From Actinidia chinensis (lineage: Eukaryota; Streptophyta; Magnoliopsida; Ericales; Actinidiaceae), in assembly GCA_009663005.1 (NCBI GenBank), contig VIGQ01000784.1:12501-30000 (forward strand): DNA of 17,500 bases, written 5' to 3'. A program made the translations under genes and the position numbers. Positions 17,471 to 17,500 of this stretch are shown here, in pieces (within the stretch, counting starts at the first letter, position 1; each line of letters begins with the position of its first letter). The notes under the pieces were generated by a model. It was not told where the DNA came from and did not search any database. It saw nothing but the letters and a program-made list of their open reading frames with translations.

Positions 17471-17500
17471 TTATAATTCCACATAGGGTGCATTAGTTGT

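Larger units (their letters stand above)
15095..17490 (+). repeat. Downstream arm of the long direct repeat (partner 1-2425)
   Basis: This arm repeats 1-2425 in the same orientation and contains the 3' part of one SEC24C intron plus three exons. The match begins at AAAAAGCAGAAGGTAAATGA against GAAAGCCGAAGGTAAATGA at the window start, so the true left junction probably lies further left, outside the window, in copy A. The arm still matches at the right edge, where both copies read ATAATTCCACAT. Confidence 0.95.
8802..17500 (+). pseudogene. SEC24C: Locus B: SEC24C-like COPII coat gene, middle part, frame-broken
   Basis: Ten exon-like blocks follow the SEC24B/C protein in order. They are GPR..-like (tentative, 8802-8841), PLM..VPDVQDVYTPL (9005-9089), CRQHQELLENIPNMF (9229-9317), LAMK..VFQS (9500-9546) and LPSVGIAALSAREAEG (10528-10603). 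Then come EPHKLLQPADKTFKT (11602-11730), YP.S..DPTK..NDLRW (13460-13583), GIQ...IPTDVDLPA (13732-13806), IDCDKTLMVTLK (16685-16763), LLYTTIYGQRKIRV (16906-17047) and YRKFCAT...YTLG (17288-17470). The first two groups form the trunk domain, which contacts SEC23 and membrane, and the rest covers beta-sandwich and helical domains. Introns are 120 bp to 2.88 kb. Almost every exon carries frame-shifting indels. No zinc-finger or N-terminal exons were found upstream. The gelsolin-like and C-terminal exons would lie past the right edge. Confidence 0.87.

Noticed and set aside
1..17500. CRISPR array, tRNA/rRNA genes, bacterial operon signals
   Set aside because: No regularly spaced short repeats, no complete tRNA or rRNA fold or consensus blocks, and the intron-exon structure is clearly eukaryotic.

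Overview
The window looks like nuclear DNA of a seed plant. It is AT-rich, with GT/AG introns from about 120 bp to about 2.9 kb, polypyrimidine-rich acceptors, TA/TG/CT microsatellites and no long open frames. Nearly all recognisable coding sequence is short exons of one family: the plant SEC24B/C (CEF) clade of SEC24, the cargo-selecting subunit of the COPII inner coat, which acts at ER exit sites. Identification comes from reading exon translations against family motifs recalled from knowledge; no search was run.

Layout. Two SEC24C-like loci lie head to tail on the + strand. Locus A (1595-5353, its 5' part before the window) carries beta-sandwich, helical, gelsolin-like and C-terminal exons and ends at a TAG at 5351-5353. 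An AT-rich spacer follows (5354-7390), then a GA-rich segment with a 128-bp tandem duplication (7391-8200) that could be a 5' UTR or promoter-proximal region. Locus B (about 8802 to beyond 17500) carries, in the correct order, trunk-domain exons (8802-11730), the trunk/beta-sandwich exon (13460-13583), beta-sandwich exons (13732-13806, 16685-16763, 16906-17047) and a helical-domain exon (17288-17470). The last part of locus B (15095-17490) is a direct repeat of 1-2425, displaced by 15,059-15,090 bp and covering introns as well as exons. The pair is therefore a genomic tandem duplication with a unit near 15.1 kb, not retrocopies.

State of the genes. Family residues and most splice sites are readable, but almost every exon in both loci has one or more small indels that break the frame, at different places in A and B. 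Either both copies are decaying pseudogenes, or the assembly is a poorly polished noisy long-read consensus; the high ratio of 1-base indels to substitutions makes the second a serious possibility. I found no zinc-finger or Pro/Gln-rich N-terminal exons for locus B, so it may also be truncated at the 5' end.

Other content: microsatellites, a 109-bp intronic tandem duplication, a possible tRNA-like (SINE) relic shared by both duplicated arms, a GGGT-rich repeat, and one intronic segment (12500-13180) of less AT-rich sequence that I could not assign. I saw no tRNA, rRNA or CRISPR array and no intact mobile element.
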